A DNA stretch of 59,647 nucleotides from an uncultured Bacteroidota bacterium (GTDB taxonomy: Bacteria > Bacteroidota > Bacteroidia > Chitinophagales > Chitinophagaceae): assembly GCA_903887005.1 (NCBI GenBank), contig CAISOH010000007.1:1-59647 (forward strand). The letters run 5' to 3'. Shown piece after piece: positions 30,452 through 41,283 of this stretch. Numbering within the stretch: position 1 is the stretch's first letter; each line of letters starts with the position of its first letter. The notes under the pieces are model-generated. The model saw nothing but the letters and a program-made list of their open reading frames with translations, was not told where the DNA came from and made no database searches. A program made the position numbers and the translations under genes.

Positions 30452-31690
30452 ATGAAAGTATTGCATACTGCCGATTGGCATTTAGGGAAACGTTTCGACC
30501 AGATGGAACTTTCTAAAGAACACCAGTATTTCTTAGATTGGCTAATTGAAACTATTAACAATCGCCATATTGACCTGTTGTTAATAGCTGGGGATATTTT
30601 TGATAGCGGTAATCCCTCAAATACAGCGTTGAAACAATATTATGATTTCCTTTGGAAGGTTAAAACTACGTGTTGCAAATCGGTAGTGATTATCGGAGGC
30701 AACCATGATTCGGTTTCTACACTTAACGCTCCTAAAGATTTGCTGAAACATTTGCAGGTTTACGTGGTGGGAGGAGCGCCGGATGATTTCAAGGAAGAAA
30801 TAATACCCATAAAAAACCAGGTAGGAGCTACCGAAATAATAGTATGCGCCATACCATTTCTGCGTGATAAAGACATACGGCTTTCAGTTTCGGGGGAAAC
30901 ATCCGCTGAACGTGAGACTAGGATTAAGGAAGGGATAGCCAGCCATTACCGGCAACTGGTTTCCCACATCCTCAATTTTAAACAGCAAAATATACCCGTT
31001 ATCGCTACCGGGCATTTGTATGCGGCAGGGGCAATAACCACCGACAGTGAAAAAGACATACATGTGGGGAACCTGGGGCAGATAGGGAGTGAAGAATTTC
31101 CGGACGAATATGATTATATCGCTTTAGGCCATTTGCATCGCCCACAATTGGTAAATAAAAAAGAACATATCCGGTATTCCGGCTCACCCGTTGCTTTAAG
31201 CTTTTCTGAAACAGACCATGCAAAAATAGTATTGCTTTTGGATTTCAATGACGGCATTTTATCGGCAGTTGAAGAAATAGAAGTGCCTTGCACACGAAAA
31301 TTATACAGGATAAAAGGGGATGAAGCTGCGGTTAAAAAAGCAATAGCTGCATTGCCTGATGATAGCTACGAATTGCCAGCATGGGTGGATATAGAAGTAG
31401 AGACAGACAATTACTTACCAGTGATTGAAGAACAACTCAACCAATTGTTAATTGATAAACACAATATAGAGTACTTGTTTATCAGGCAAAAGCGAATCAA
31501 TAAGATTAAAAATCTGAACGAACAGATGGTGGAAGCATTATCGCTTAATCAGCTGAATCCAAAAACTGTTTTTCAGAAACGGTGCGAATCCATGTTCCCT
31601 AGTGGGGATTTTACAGAATTGATGTTAACTTTTGATGAAGCAATAGAAAAAATGGGTCAGCAGGATACTGCCGGAGAAACGGCACTTTAA
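30452..31690 (+). CDS. sbcD: Exonuclease SbcCD subunit D
   Basis: MKVLHTADWHLGKRFDQ, AGDIFDSGNPSN, GGNHDSVSTL, ATGHLYAAG, ALGHLHRPQ. Confidence 0.92.
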   Translation: MKVLHTADWHLGKRFDQMELSKEHQYFLDWLIETINNRHIDLLLIAGDIFDSGNPSNTALKQYYDFLWKVKTTCCKSVVIIGGNHDSVSTLNAPKDLLKHLQVYVVGGAPDDFKEEIIPIKNQVGATEIIVCAIPFLRDKDIRLSVSGETSAERETRIKEGIASHYRQLVSHILNFKQQNIPVIATGHLYAAGAITTDSEKDIHVGNLGQIGSEEFPDEYDYIALGHLHRPQLVNKKEHIRYSGSPVALSFSETDHAKIVLLLDFNDGILSAVEEIEVPCTRKLYRIKGDEAAVKKAIAALPDDSYELPAWVDIEVETDNYLPVIEEQLNQLLIDKHNIEYLFIRQKRINKIKNLNEQMVEALSLNQLNPKTVFQKRCESMFPSGDFTELMLTFDEAIEKMGQQDTAGETAL

Positions 31691-31717
31691 TCATTTACAC
31701 TAACCACAAAAAAATCA

Positions 31718-34700
31718 ATGAAAATACTTAGTATAAAATTTCTGAACCTTAATTCATTAAAAGGCGCACATGAAATAAGGTTTGATGAAAGCCCTATAGC
31801 GGATAGCTGCCTGTTTGCTATAACCGGGCCTACAGGAGCAGGCAAAACCACTATTCTTGACGCTATATGTGTGGCGCTATACGGGCAGGTACACCGGCAT
31901 GGAAAAAATGCAGAAGAGATGATGACGCGCCATACGGGCGAGGCGTATTCGGAAGCGGAATTTGAGGTAAAGGGAGCAATATACCGGGCTAAATGGAGCA
32001 TTGCCCGGAGCAGGGGTAAACATGATGGTAATCTGCAAACAGCCAAAAGGGAACTTGCGGAAAAAACAAGTATCGGGGAATGGAAAATAATAAGTGGGCA
32101 AAGGCTGGCGGAAGTGCAAAACAAAATAACAGAATTGTGCGGGCTTGATTACGAACAGTTCCTGCGGTCGGTAATATTGTCGCAGGGCGATTTTACAAGG
32201 TTTTTGAAAGCGAGCGAGAATGAGCGTGGCGAGCTGTTGGAAAAAATAACGGACACCGGGGTTTATTCCAAAATATCCGCCTTTGTTTTCCAAGAAGCAA
32301 AAAGCAAAAACGTGGAGCTTAGTAATCTTAGAGAGAAACTTGAAAATGTGGATTTGCTTACCGAAGAACAACTGGACGGTTTTATAAAAGAAATTGCGAC
32401 TTTGCAGGAAACCGAGGCTGCGCATAAAAAAAGCCGAGAATCATTTACCATGCAGCTCGCATGGTTAAAGAATCTTGAAAAATCAAGAAACAGGATTGCG
32501 CAATTATCTGCTATTTTAAATGATTTGCAAAACAAATACAATCAAAGTTTGCCAGAGTTTGAAAAGCTGCAAATACATAAAAAAGCAAATTTTTGTAAAC
32601 CGGCGCTGAACCTGGTAAATAATGCGAATGAACGGGTTAAAAACATATCTGGACAACTGGAAATTTTAGAGCAGGAAATTCCTTTTGTAACAGAACAATT
32701 GAAAGAGGCTGAAACGCAAAAAGCGGAGACCGGTGAACAATTTACTATAGCCCAACAAACGTATGAAAATGCAGTACCCGTAATTGAAGAAGTAATAAAA
32801 CAGGATGAAGGAATTAAGAATGAACAACAACAATACGAGAGACTAAAAAATGAAAATAAAGCAGCGCAAAAAGAACTAGAAGAAACTACTACTAAAGCAG
32901 CGCAAAAAGGCAGAGAAGTAAAACTGTTGAAAGAAGAAATAGCCTTGTTAAGCGACTGGATAAAGGAGAACGCATCCGGGGCGGGATTGCCGGAAGATAT
33001 TATAAGGCTGCAATCAGCTTTAGTGGCATTGGAACAGATTGGACTAAAAACTAAAACTGTAAAGGGAGATATAAAAAAAGACGAAGACATAAAGAGCAAA
33101 ACAATAAACGATCTTACATCATTAAAGGATAAAATAGAAGCAATTAATAAAGAGCTTGGATTACTTACCAACAAGCAAGAGCTGTTTTTTAAAGAAAAAG
33201 AAGATATTCTTGTCGGACATACCATAGAGATGATTGAAGAAAGCATGGCAACATTGCCGTTGCTTATAAGAAGCTGTGAAGAACAGGTAAAACTTGCACA
33301 TCTATTTACAGAACTTAATAACGAAATAAATAAACTTGCTTTAAGAAAGGATGAAGGTTACGAAGAAATTGAAAAAGAAACGGTTTTGCTGCGATTGCTG
33401 AAAAAGGATTCAGACAATGAAAAAAATATTTTGCTGCACCTGGAGCAGATTGTATATCTGGAAAGAATGGTGAAAAAATATGAAGATGACCGGGCAAAGA
33501 TACAAGATGGAGCAGAATGTCCGCTTTGCGGAAGTACCAACCACCCATACATAGAAGAAAATCGAAACAACAACTATAGCGAAGAAGAACAAAAGCTGGA
33601 CAAACAGAAAAATAAGATACAGGAGTTGGTAACGGATATACAGCAAAAAGAGTTAAAAATAAATACGCGTGAACATGAGATTAAATCAATAGAAGGAACC
33701 CTGGTGCAAAGCACAACTGCCTTACAAAAAACGGTCAGCAGCTTTCAGCAATACAATAATCAACTACCGCATCAATTCAACATAGAAGATATTGACGCTA
33801 TTAATGCATTTATAGCCGGTAAAAAAAAGGAAAATGAAACATTGAAGGAAACCTCAAAAAAATGGAAGGCGTTAGAAAAACAAATCAGTGATACAAGAGA
33901 TAAAAAAGAAGAGCATGAAAAGTCAGTGATAAAACTGGATGGACAGATTCAGGTAGCGGAAGGAAACATAAATAGCTTGCAGTATGCGATACAAAACAGC
34001 ACCAAGATATTAAACGAATTGACCGAGCAAAAAGTCGTCCTCGTTGATAATGCCATAAGCACTATTGCGCAATATGGTATAAGGTTCGATTTTGAAAACA
34101 GGAAAAACATGGAAAGCGAATTGCAGAGCAAGCGCAAACGCTACCAAGACAATTCGCAAAAACTACAGCAATGCCAGGTAAACCTCGGGCCTGCGGAAAC
34201 AGACTGGGAAAATACTATTCATAGTATGAATGAAAAAACCAGACAGTTAGAAGAAGGTAAAAAAGTCTTGCTCGAAAAAGAAGCAGCGCTCAACGTATTA
34301 ATAATGGAGCGAAACACCCTGTTTGGAGATAAAAATCCAAAATCAGAACGTGAACGGTTGAGCAATGAAATGGAAATAACCAGAACAGAAGCGGATAAAG
34401 CCGCAACACATTTTAGCAATATATCGCATGAGCTTGCGCTCAAAAAGGACAGACACAGCCAGTTTTTGAAAGACAGAACAAATGAAGAACAAAATGCAGC
34501 GCAATATGTCTTAGAATTAGCGGAAAAAATAAAGGAACAGGGTTTTGAGCATATTGATTCAGTGATAGCAGCATTTATAGATGAACATGAAGCCCAACAG
34601 ATAGCAGCCCAGGAAAATGAACTGAAACAAAACATACATACAGGCAGCGAAGCATTGCAAAGCGCCTCGCGCGAACTGGAAAGTGAACAAATGAAAAACT

Positions 34701-35395
34701 TAACTGTAGAGATGGAAGAAAATATTGAAGCGCAAATATCGGAAGCAGAAAACCTAATATCAGGAATAAATCAGCAGGTAGGCAGCATAAGTGCAAGAAT
34801 TCAGGCTGACAAGGCGCAAAAAGTCCGGTTTGCAGATATAATGGCTCAGGTGGAGCTAAAGAAAACAGAAACTGAGCGATGGGACAATTTGTCAAGGCTG
34901 ATAGGTTCTGCAGATGGGACTAAATTCAGGAAATTTGCACAGGGGCTTACATTAGAACGGCTAACGGAACTCGCCAACCGCCACCTTGAGAAACTTAACG
35001 ACCGCTACACTATTTTTAAACCGGCAGAAAAAGACATGGAATTGCAAATAATGGATGCTTACCAAGCCGATGTGGCGCGCCCGGTAAATACGCTTTCGGG
35101 TGGGGAGAGTTTTTTGGTGAGCCTGGCATTAGCATTGGGACTTTCTGATATGGCAGGACGCAAAGCGCAGATAAATTCCCTTTTTATAGACGAAGGCTTT
35201 GGCACCCTTGATGCGGATAACCTTGATATGGTTATTAATGCACTTGAAAACTTACAAGCCAATGGAAAAACAATAGGCATAATATCACACGTGCAGGCGT
35301 TAAAGGAGCGGATAAGCACTCAAATACAGGTAACCAAACTTTCGGGTGGACATAGCAGAATAAAGGTAGTTTCGGGAGGTGTAGGGGTAATATAG
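31718..35395 (+). CDS. sbcC: Exonuclease SbcCD subunit C
   Basis: Walker A GPTGAGKTTILD, coiled coil, zinc hook CPLCGSTNHPY, signature LSGGESFLVSLALALGLSD, IDEGFGTLD. Confidence 0.92.
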   Translation: MKILSIKFLNLNSLKGAHEIRFDESPIADSCLFAITGPTGAGKTTILDAICVALYGQVHRHGKNAEEMMTRHTGEAYSEAEFEVKGAIYRAKWSIARSRGKHDGNLQTAKRELAEKTSIGEWKIISGQRLAEVQNKITELCGLDYEQFLRSVILSQGDFTRFLKASENERGELLEKITDTGVYSKISAFVFQEAKSKNVELSNLREKLENVDLLTEEQLDGFIKEIATLQETEAAHKKSRESFTMQLAWLKNLEKSRNRIAQLSAILNDLQNKYNQSLPEFEKLQIHKKANFCKPALNLVNNANERVKNISGQLEILEQEIPFVTEQLKEAETQKAETGEQFTIAQQTYENAVPVIEEVIKQDEGIKNEQQQYERLKNENKAAQKELEETTTKAAQKGREVKLLKEEIALLSDWIKENASGAGLPEDIIRLQSALVALEQIGLKTKTVKGDIKKDEDIKSKTINDLTSLKDKIEAINKELGLLTNKQELFFKEKEDILVGHTIEMIEESMATLPLLIRSCEEQVKLAHLFTELNNEINKLALRKDEGYEEIEKETVLLRLLKKDSDNEKNILLHLEQIVYLERMVKKYEDDRAKIQDGAECPLCGSTNHPYIEENRNNNYSEEEQKLDKQKNKIQELVTDIQQKELKINTREHEIKSIEGTLVQSTTALQKTVSSFQQYNNQLPHQFNIEDIDAINAFIAGKKKENETLKETSKKWKALEKQISDTRDKKEEHEKSVIKLDGQIQVAEGNINSLQYAIQNSTKILNELTEQKVVLVDNAISTIAQYGIRFDFENRKNMESELQSKRKRYQDNSQKLQQCQVNLGPAETDWENTIHSMNEKTRQLEEGKKVLLEKEAALNVLIMERNTLFGDKNPKSERERLSNEMEITRTEADKAATHFSNISHELALKKDRHSQFLKDRTNEEQNAAQYVLELAEKIKEQGFEHIDSVIAAFIDEHEAQQIAAQENELKQNIHTGSEALQSASRELESEQMKNLTVEMEENIEAQISEAENLISGINQQVGSISARIQADKAQKVRFADIMAQVELKKTETERWDNLSRLIGSADGTKFRKFAQGLTLERLTELANRHLEKLNDRYTIFKPAEKDMELQIMDAYQADVARPVNTLSGGESFLVSLALALGLSDMAGRKAQINSLFIDEGFGTLDADNLDMVINALENLQANGKTIGIISHVQALKERISTQIQVTKLSGGHSRIKVVSGGVGVI

Positions 35396-35406
35396 GTGGC
35401 GTACAT

Positions 35407-38400
35407 TTACACCTCAATCTCTACCACATCATCCTTCCCCGGCCGGATCAATTCATATCGTTTTGCAAAATTGCACCAGTGGCAGGTTTCTTTGCCGCAG
35501 CCTTTGTCAAATTCATGATTCATTATACGGCCGTAGGTGTCCTTTATTTGCCCGCGCACTATTTCTTCGTCATTTGCGAATACGGGTACCACTATTTGTT
35601 TGTATTCACCGGTTTTACTTTTTTGTATATAGTCGAACATGCCGAGGGTCACCTTCCAGCTTTTTTCTTCGTAATTCTCGAGCAGCAGTTTATAAAATAC
35701 CATTTGACGCCAGTAGTCGCCGCCTAATGGCTCTTTCTCATTTGGCGGGGCAGTATTTGCATTGGCTGATTTGTCGGGGTCGCCGGTTTTATAGTCCACT
35801 ACTTTGCAGCTATTCCCGTTTAGTTCTATCTTATCAATTTTCCCGGTCACAGGTACGCCATCCAGAATGTAGCGGGGAACTTTAAACTCTATCTCTACAT
35901 TTTTTTGAAAGCTGTTCAGATAGTGATTGTAATATTCTGTAAGCAAGGTATGGCCCTGCTCCATCCTGCGCTCAAACTGAACCGGTGTAAAACAGGAAGC
36001 TTCGGAATACAATGCGGAATTAAATGCCCCCAATACATGGTCTTTACCGGGAAATTCCCCATTCTTTTCTTTCATATCCAGGAACATACGTTCCAGCGCA
36101 TAATGCACCGCACTGCCGAAAGCGAGCGCATCATTTTTCTGAAAGGGCACTTTAAGGATTGTTTCATAATAGAACGCCAGCGGGCACCGCAGGAATTTAG
36201 ACAATGCCGTATAGCTCATAATGAACTGCTGCAATACCCGTTCAATCCATTCGGCATTGGCCATTTTTATGCGCACCTCCGGCACCGGCTGCAGCGCCCA
36301 TTCAATGTGTTTAATAATTTCTTCTGTGGGTAAAGTCAGAGATACCCTTTCTTCCGGCGTTGATATTTCTTCTATGAATACCGATGTTTCTAATGGCTTG
36401 CCTGCATTATCAGCGGCAGCATACGAAACCTGCAAATGTTTTTTCGCGCGGGTCAGGGCCACATAAAACAAGCGGCGCGCAACTTCCACTTTATATGTTT
36501 TCTCCGGGTCTTCATCAGTAGCGGTAATAGTATCCGGCATACGGTATTCATTGCCGCCGCCACGCTTTCCCTCCCAGAAATTTTTGGTGCAGCCAATTAC
36601 AAACACATACTCAAATTCATTGCCTTTGGCGCTGTGAGCAGTATAGAAATGAACGCCGTTTTCATTTTGTGTCACTTTTTGAAGTGGTACCGGTATCTTT
36701 TCATCATTCATCCGGCCTATCATTTGCAAAAACTCCGCTAGTTTTATTTTTGGATTGCGCGCAAAGGAATCTTTTACAAATTCAAAAAAGGTATGCAACG
36801 CCTGGATATTCCATACATGATCGGTAGTTCTTATTAAGTGGGCTACTATGCCACTCTCATGTACTATCTTTTCTACTAGGAGAGGCAAAGGCAGGCTTAG
36901 CTGGTGTTTTTCCCATTCATCCAGATTTTTGCCCAGCCGGTGCATAGCCTTTGCCGATCTCAATTCCAGCGACTCAATAAGCAGCGGATTGGAAAGCAGT
37001 AACCGCCAGCGAACCGGGCCTCTTTCTTTTTTGTTGGTTTGCATGTAAAGCGATAGCAACGCAATGTCGGTGGGCTCTATTCCAAAGTAGGACGCATGCA
37101 TGATCTCGAATAAAGTCTCTTCACCGTCAAAGGTTTTTTTGCGTTCTTCATCGAGGTAGCGGAGCACATTGAGTATTTGCTCCACGAGTGGCAATTCGAG
37201 AATGTTTACCGGCTTCTTTACATTGTAGGGTATGCCCTTGCGCTCCATGAGGGCAATGATATTGTCAGCCTGTTTGTGCTGGGCATACAATATCGCCACC
37301 TCCCGCAGGGATATGCCTGATTCCTGCAGCCGTTCTATTTGCATAACTATATCCGCTTCCTCATGAAGGACATTACTGTATGCTGTAACAACAGGAGTAA
37401 CTGAATTGCTGCCATCCTTAAAACGTTCTGCCGAAGAGATTATATTTTTATCAAGGTCAAGCTCCTTCAATTGGTTGATGAGCCGTTTCTCGTTGTTTTG
37501 GATGGTTGCCATGGCCCGGTCTAAAATGGGCTGTGAGGAACGGTAGTTGTGCGGCAGTACTATGATCTTTATATGCTCCTTGTATCGCTCATAAAAATCA
37601 ACGATGTTGCGGATGCGCGCCCCCTGGAATTCGTAAATACCCTGGTCGTCATCGCCCACAACAAAAATGTTAGGGTCTTCCCAGAAGGAAGAAAGGAAGT
37701 TGAGGATTTCATTCTGGGAGCCATTGGTATCCTGAAATTCATCTACCAAAATAAACTGGTAACGCTCCTGGTAACTTTGCAATAAGGAGGGGTGTTTGCC
37801 GAAAGCATCGAGCACCCAAAGAATCATGTCATTGAAGTCATACCGCCCTGCTTCATTCATTCTTGACTGGTAATTATCATATAGCAAGGCAGCGGCGCGG
37901 GTATCTTCCATTTTCCTTATTTCTTCATCGAGCTGGTTTTGTTTGAGGTCGCCTTTTTTATATCCTTTGCCGTTTCTCTGGTAAATGTATTCAGGCCTTT
38001 CCGGCAGGCTGTCAATATATTCGTCAATAGATGTAGATACAAATTCAGGGGTAAGGTGTTCGCGTTTCATGAGATCGAACAGGCGGGATAGCTTGCCGGC
38101 ATCGAAGTAAATATTGCCGCTGAGCTTGCGGAGTAAATGGCCTTGTGGCAATTCCTCCAGCATTTTATATAATAGTTCGGTTCGTTCCAGGTCGCTTATG
38201 GGTTGTAAAGCCCACTGTCCGAAGTAACCGCTGAAATTCTGAATAACGTTGTTGCAAAAAGCATGAAAGGTGAAGATATTCACCTTATGCGCGGCAGGGC
38301 CAATGATCTGTACCAGCCTGCGCCGCATGGAGTTGGTGGCTTCATCGGTATAAGTAAGGCATAGTATTTCCTGCGGCTGTACCTGCGCCTCGCTGCGAAG

Positions 38401-38553
38401 CAGGTAAGCAATACGCATAGACAGTACCTCTGTTTTACCCGTGCCCGGCCCGGCTATCACCATCACAGGGCCATAGATAGTATCAACGGCTTCGCGCTGG
38501 CGGTCGTTGAGGTTGTTGTAACGGTCGAGGAAGATATCTTCTTTGGTGGACAT
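35407..38553 (-). CDS. UvrD/Rep-family helicase fused to a RecB-type (Fe-S) nuclease
   Basis: IAGPGTGKTEVLSMRIAYLL, VDEFQDTN, VALTRAKKHLQVSYA; C-terminal FLRCPLAFYYE, KIDKIEL..VVDYKTG, RQMVFYKLLL, CGKETCHWC. Confidence 0.9.
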   Translation of the reverse strand: MSTKEDIFLDRYNNLNDRQREAVDTIYGPVMVIAGPGTGKTEVLSMRIAYLLRSEAQVQPQEILCLTYTDEATNSMRRRLVQIIGPAAHKVNIFTFHAFCNNVIQNFSGYFGQWALQPISDLERTELLYKMLEELPQGHLLRKLSGNIYFDAGKLSRLFDLMKREHLTPEFVSTSIDEYIDSLPERPEYIYQRNGKGYKKGDLKQNQLDEEIRKMEDTRAAALLYDNYQSRMNEAGRYDFNDMILWVLDAFGKHPSLLQSYQERYQFILVDEFQDTNGSQNEILNFLSSFWEDPNIFVVGDDDQGIYEFQGARIRNIVDFYERYKEHIKIIVLPHNYRSSQPILDRAMATIQNNEKRLINQLKELDLDKNIISSAERFKDGSNSVTPVVTAYSNVLHEEADIVMQIERLQESGISLREVAILYAQHKQADNIIALMERKGIPYNVKKPVNILELPLVEQILNVLRYLDEERKKTFDGEETLFEIMHASYFGIEPTDIALLSLYMQTNKKERGPVRWRLLLSNPLLIESLELRSAKAMHRLGKNLDEWEKHQLSLPLPLLVEKIVHESGIVAHLIRTTDHVWNIQALHTFFEFVKDSFARNPKIKLAEFLQMIGRMNDEKIPVPLQKVTQNENGVHFYTAHSAKGNEFEYVFVIGCTKNFWEGKRGGGNEYRMPDTITATDEDPEKTYKVEVARRLFYVALTRAKKHLQVSYAAADNAGKPLETSVFIEEISTPEERVSLTLPTEEIIKHIEWALQPVPEVRIKMANAEWIERVLQQFIMSYTALSKFLRCPLAFYYETILKVPFQKNDALAFGSAVHYALERMFLDMKEKNGEFPGKDHVLGAFNSALYSEASCFTPVQFERRMEQGHTLLTEYYNHYLNSFQKNVEIEFKVPRYILDGVPVTGKIDKIELNGNSCKVVDYKTGDPDKSANANTAPPNEKEPLGGDYWRQMVFYKLLLENYEEKSWKVTLGMFDYIQKSKTGEYKQIVVPVFANDEEIVRGQIKDTYGRIMNHEFDKGCGKETCHWCNFAKRYELIRPGKDDVVEIEV

Positions 38554-38667
38554 TAATTTTTAATTGGATGAATAAAGGTAGTTAGTAAATGGAAAAAGGA
38601 AAATGATATTAAAGGAATGCAATAAGGGCAACACAAACTTTCATATATTCATTTATTTCATTCCGAC

Positions 38668-38711
38668 TTAACATTAAGTTAATATGGCGGTAATGTGGAG
38701 GTAACATTGAG
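38668..38711 (+). promoter_or_regulatory. Candidate Pho box: four 11-bp direct repeats (TTAACATTAAG TTAATATGGCG GTAATGTGGAG GTAACATTGAG)
   Basis: TTAACA-like hexamers spaced exactly 11 bp, directly upstream of the pst locus. Confidence 0.65.
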
Positions 38712-38749
38712 TTGCGTCCTTTGCATTCAAATTAAAACACGTACACACA

Positions 38750-40123
38750 ATGAGAAAATCAATTACAAAAATCAGTCTTATCTGCTCATTATTATTGATG
38801 GCAGCGGCAGCACACGCACAAACAGACACAGCAGCGGAATTTAAGCCAAGTGGCAAAATCTGGGGATACGCTTTCGGGGATTACGCATGGAAAGGCGCTA
38901 CCGATGAATTAAAACGCGGCGGTTCTAACCAATACACTAATATTCCGCTTAACGCAAATCTCTTTCAATGGCGCCGGGTTTATTTAGGCTATGATTACAA
39001 TATCAGTGCAAAATTTTCCACTGAACTTTTATTAGCTGCGGAAGATGACTGGGCTGGTAACGTTTTAGGCCAACCTGCCGCTTCAGTTACAGTTAGTACG
39101 GTAACAGGAACTAGTACTGCCGTGGGATTGGGCAATAATGGCGATGTGCTGATGAACAACAAATTTGCACCTTATATTAAACTGGCAAACGTCCGCTGGA
39201 AGAACATCTTTAAAAATTCAGATCTTGTTTTCGGCCAACAGAATACTCCTGCATACGCAAAAACAGGCAGGAACAACCAGACTGCAGAGGAATTGTGGGG
39301 TTACCGCTCCATAGAAAGGACCATTACGGATATACGCCGTACCAGTTCTTATGACTTTGGTGCGTCATTGCAAGGCTGGTTTGATAACAAAGGCAATTTT
39401 GGTTACGATGTATTGATTGCAAATGGCCAGGGAGCAAAACCTGAAAATGATCCATACAAATGGGTATATGGGGATATATATGCCAAGTTCCTGAACAAAA
39501 AATTGATTGTTCAACTTTACCAGGATTATGCAAAACTCAACTGGGGCGTATGGGCAAATGGCGCTAAAACAGGAATTGAAAGCCCGAACGGGCCAAGGTA
39601 TCAGGACCGTAATATGACGAAATTATTTGTTTGTTATACTGATCCAAAATTCACCATCGGTTTTGAAGGATATATGAATACATTAATGGGTGATGTGGTA
39701 GTAACAGGAGTTGATAAAAACACTTATTACCGTACGACGAAAGCTATGGGAGAGGAAATATTTGTTAAAGGCCGCATTACAAAGAGTGAACTTGGTTTTT
39801 TCGCCATGTTTGATAATTTAGATCCAAGCACTAATCTCAAGAATATCGTAAATGAAGCTAATACTGCAAAGTATTCTGTAGGCACTTCCCAATACGACCC
39901 GACTACAAAAGAAATGTTCGTAACATTCGGATTAGATTATACTCCTGTTAAGAATGTGCACATTATGCCAAATATCTGGATGAATACGTATAATTCATCC
40001 CTTGACGCAACTCAATCTAACACAGCTACTAAACCGGTAGCATATACTGCTATGAATGGAAACGTGACTACAGTTAAGGGTACAGATGCAGTTTACCGTA
40101 TCACTTTATACTATAGGTTTTAA
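38750..40123 (+). CDS. Outer-membrane porin, likely phosphate-associated
   Basis: Signal peptide; GYAFGDYAWKGATDELKRGG; beta-barrel with C-terminal ITLYYRF; upstream of pstS. Confidence 0.65.
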   Translation: MRKSITKISLICSLLLMAAAAHAQTDTAAEFKPSGKIWGYAFGDYAWKGATDELKRGGSNQYTNIPLNANLFQWRRVYLGYDYNISAKFSTELLLAAEDDWAGNVLGQPAASVTVSTVTGTSTAVGLGNNGDVLMNNKFAPYIKLANVRWKNIFKNSDLVFGQQNTPAYAKTGRNNQTAEELWGYRSIERTITDIRRTSSYDFGASLQGWFDNKGNFGYDVLIANGQGAKPENDPYKWVYGDIYAKFLNKKLIVQLYQDYAKLNWGVWANGAKTGIESPNGPRYQDRNMTKLFVCYTDPKFTIGFEGYMNTLMGDVVVTGVDKNTYYRTTKAMGEEIFVKGRITKSELGFFAMFDNLDPSTNLKNIVNEANTAKYSVGTSQYDPTTKEMFVTFGLDYTPVKNVHIMPNIWMNTYNSSLDATQSNTATKPVAYTAMNGNVTTVKGTDAVYRITLYYRF

Positions 40124-40161
40124 TAACAACCAGGCTAAATAATTTTTAAAATAAATTTTAT

Positions 40162-41268
40162 ATGAAAGCATTAAAAAGTTTAGCATTAGCCGGCCTTGCA
40201 ATTGCAATTACAGGCGGTATGATGCTCACAAGCTGCGGTGGCGGCGGTACAGCCTCCAAATCAGACAGCACAGCAAATAAGGCAGGCGGTGAAGATAATA
40301 CGATACTGGGTGCGGGAGCAACATTCCCTAACCCACTGTATTCTAAAATGTTTTCAGAATACAACAAGACAACAGGCCTGAAAGTTAACTACCAGTCCAT
40401 AGGATCAGGCGGCGGTATCCAGCAGCTTACCAGCAAGACGGTTGACTTTGGCGCTTCTGACGCTCCGCTGAACGGCAAACAGGATTCTGCATTATCTGCT
40501 CCGGCAGTGCATATCCCTATAACCGCAGGCGCAGTTGTGATCAGTTATAATATACCTGATCTTAAGGATACGCTGAAATTAACTCCCGATGTTTTGGCTA
40601 AGATATTCCTTGGGGAAATCAAAAAATGGAATGATCCGAAGATTGCGGCTGTTAATAAAGGAGTTAAGCTTCCATCAACAGACATACTTGTGGCACACCG
40701 TTCTGATGGCAGTGGTACATCAAATATCTTTACTACATACCTGAGCAAAGTAAGCAAGGATTGGGAAACTAAAGTAGGTAAGGGTTCTTCCGTTAACTGG
40801 CCTGTAGGTCTTGGAGGAAAAGGTAATGAAGGTGTTGCCGGTTCCGTGAAACAAACTCCTGGTGCAATAGGATATGTAGAGCTTGCTTATGCTATCCAGA
40901 ACAATATGGCTTTTGCCAAAATGCAGAATAAAGCGGGCAATTTTATTACACCATCTATTGCTAGTATTACTGCCGCAGCAAATATAACCATTCCTGCGGA
41001 TGCAAAAGTATCTCTTACAAATACGGAAGCTGCAGATGGCTATCCGATATCCGGCTTAACCTGGATACTTGTTTACAAAGAGCAGAAATATGGAGACCGT
41101 TCGGCAGGCCGTGCAGCAAATATGCTGAAGATGATACAGTGGATGATACATGACGGACAGCAATATTGCGCTCCGCTGAATTATGCGCCGCTTTCTGCAA
41201 ATGCAGTAGCAATAGGTGACGCCCAGTTGAAGACGATTACCTATGATGGCAAGCCGGTATTGCAATAA
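40162..41268 (+). CDS. pstS: Phosphate ABC transporter substrate-binding lipoprotein
   Basis: GAGATFPNPLYSKMFSEYNK, NYQSIGSGGGIQQ, VDFGASDAPL, RSDGSGTSNIF. Confidence 0.95.
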   Translation: MKALKSLALAGLAIAITGGMMLTSCGGGGTASKSDSTANKAGGEDNTILGAGATFPNPLYSKMFSEYNKTTGLKVNYQSIGSGGGIQQLTSKTVDFGASDAPLNGKQDSALSAPAVHIPITAGAVVISYNIPDLKDTLKLTPDVLAKIFLGEIKKWNDPKIAAVNKGVKLPSTDILVAHRSDGSGTSNIFTTYLSKVSKDWETKVGKGSSVNWPVGLGGKGNEGVAGSVKQTPGAIGYVELAYAIQNNMAFAKMQNKAGNFITPSIASITAAANITIPADAKVSLTNTEAADGYPISGLTWILVYKEQKYGDRSAGRAANMLKMIQWMIHDGQQYCAPLNYAPLSANAVAIGDAQLKTITYDGKPVLQ

Positions 41269-41283
41269 GCTGGTACAATTTTT

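Noticed and set aside
32542-33246. 234-aa minus-strand ORF within sbcC
   Set aside because: Ser/Phe-rich antisense shadow of Lys/Glu coiled-coil codons
35463-36741. Several plus-strand ORFs (60-142 aa) opposite the helicase gene
   Set aside because: Antisense to a gene with unmistakable helicase/nuclease motifs
30452-38553. SbcCD + helicase-nuclease as a novel defence island
   Set aside because: SbcCD looks housekeeping and no toxin, methylase, effector or other defence gene is adjacent
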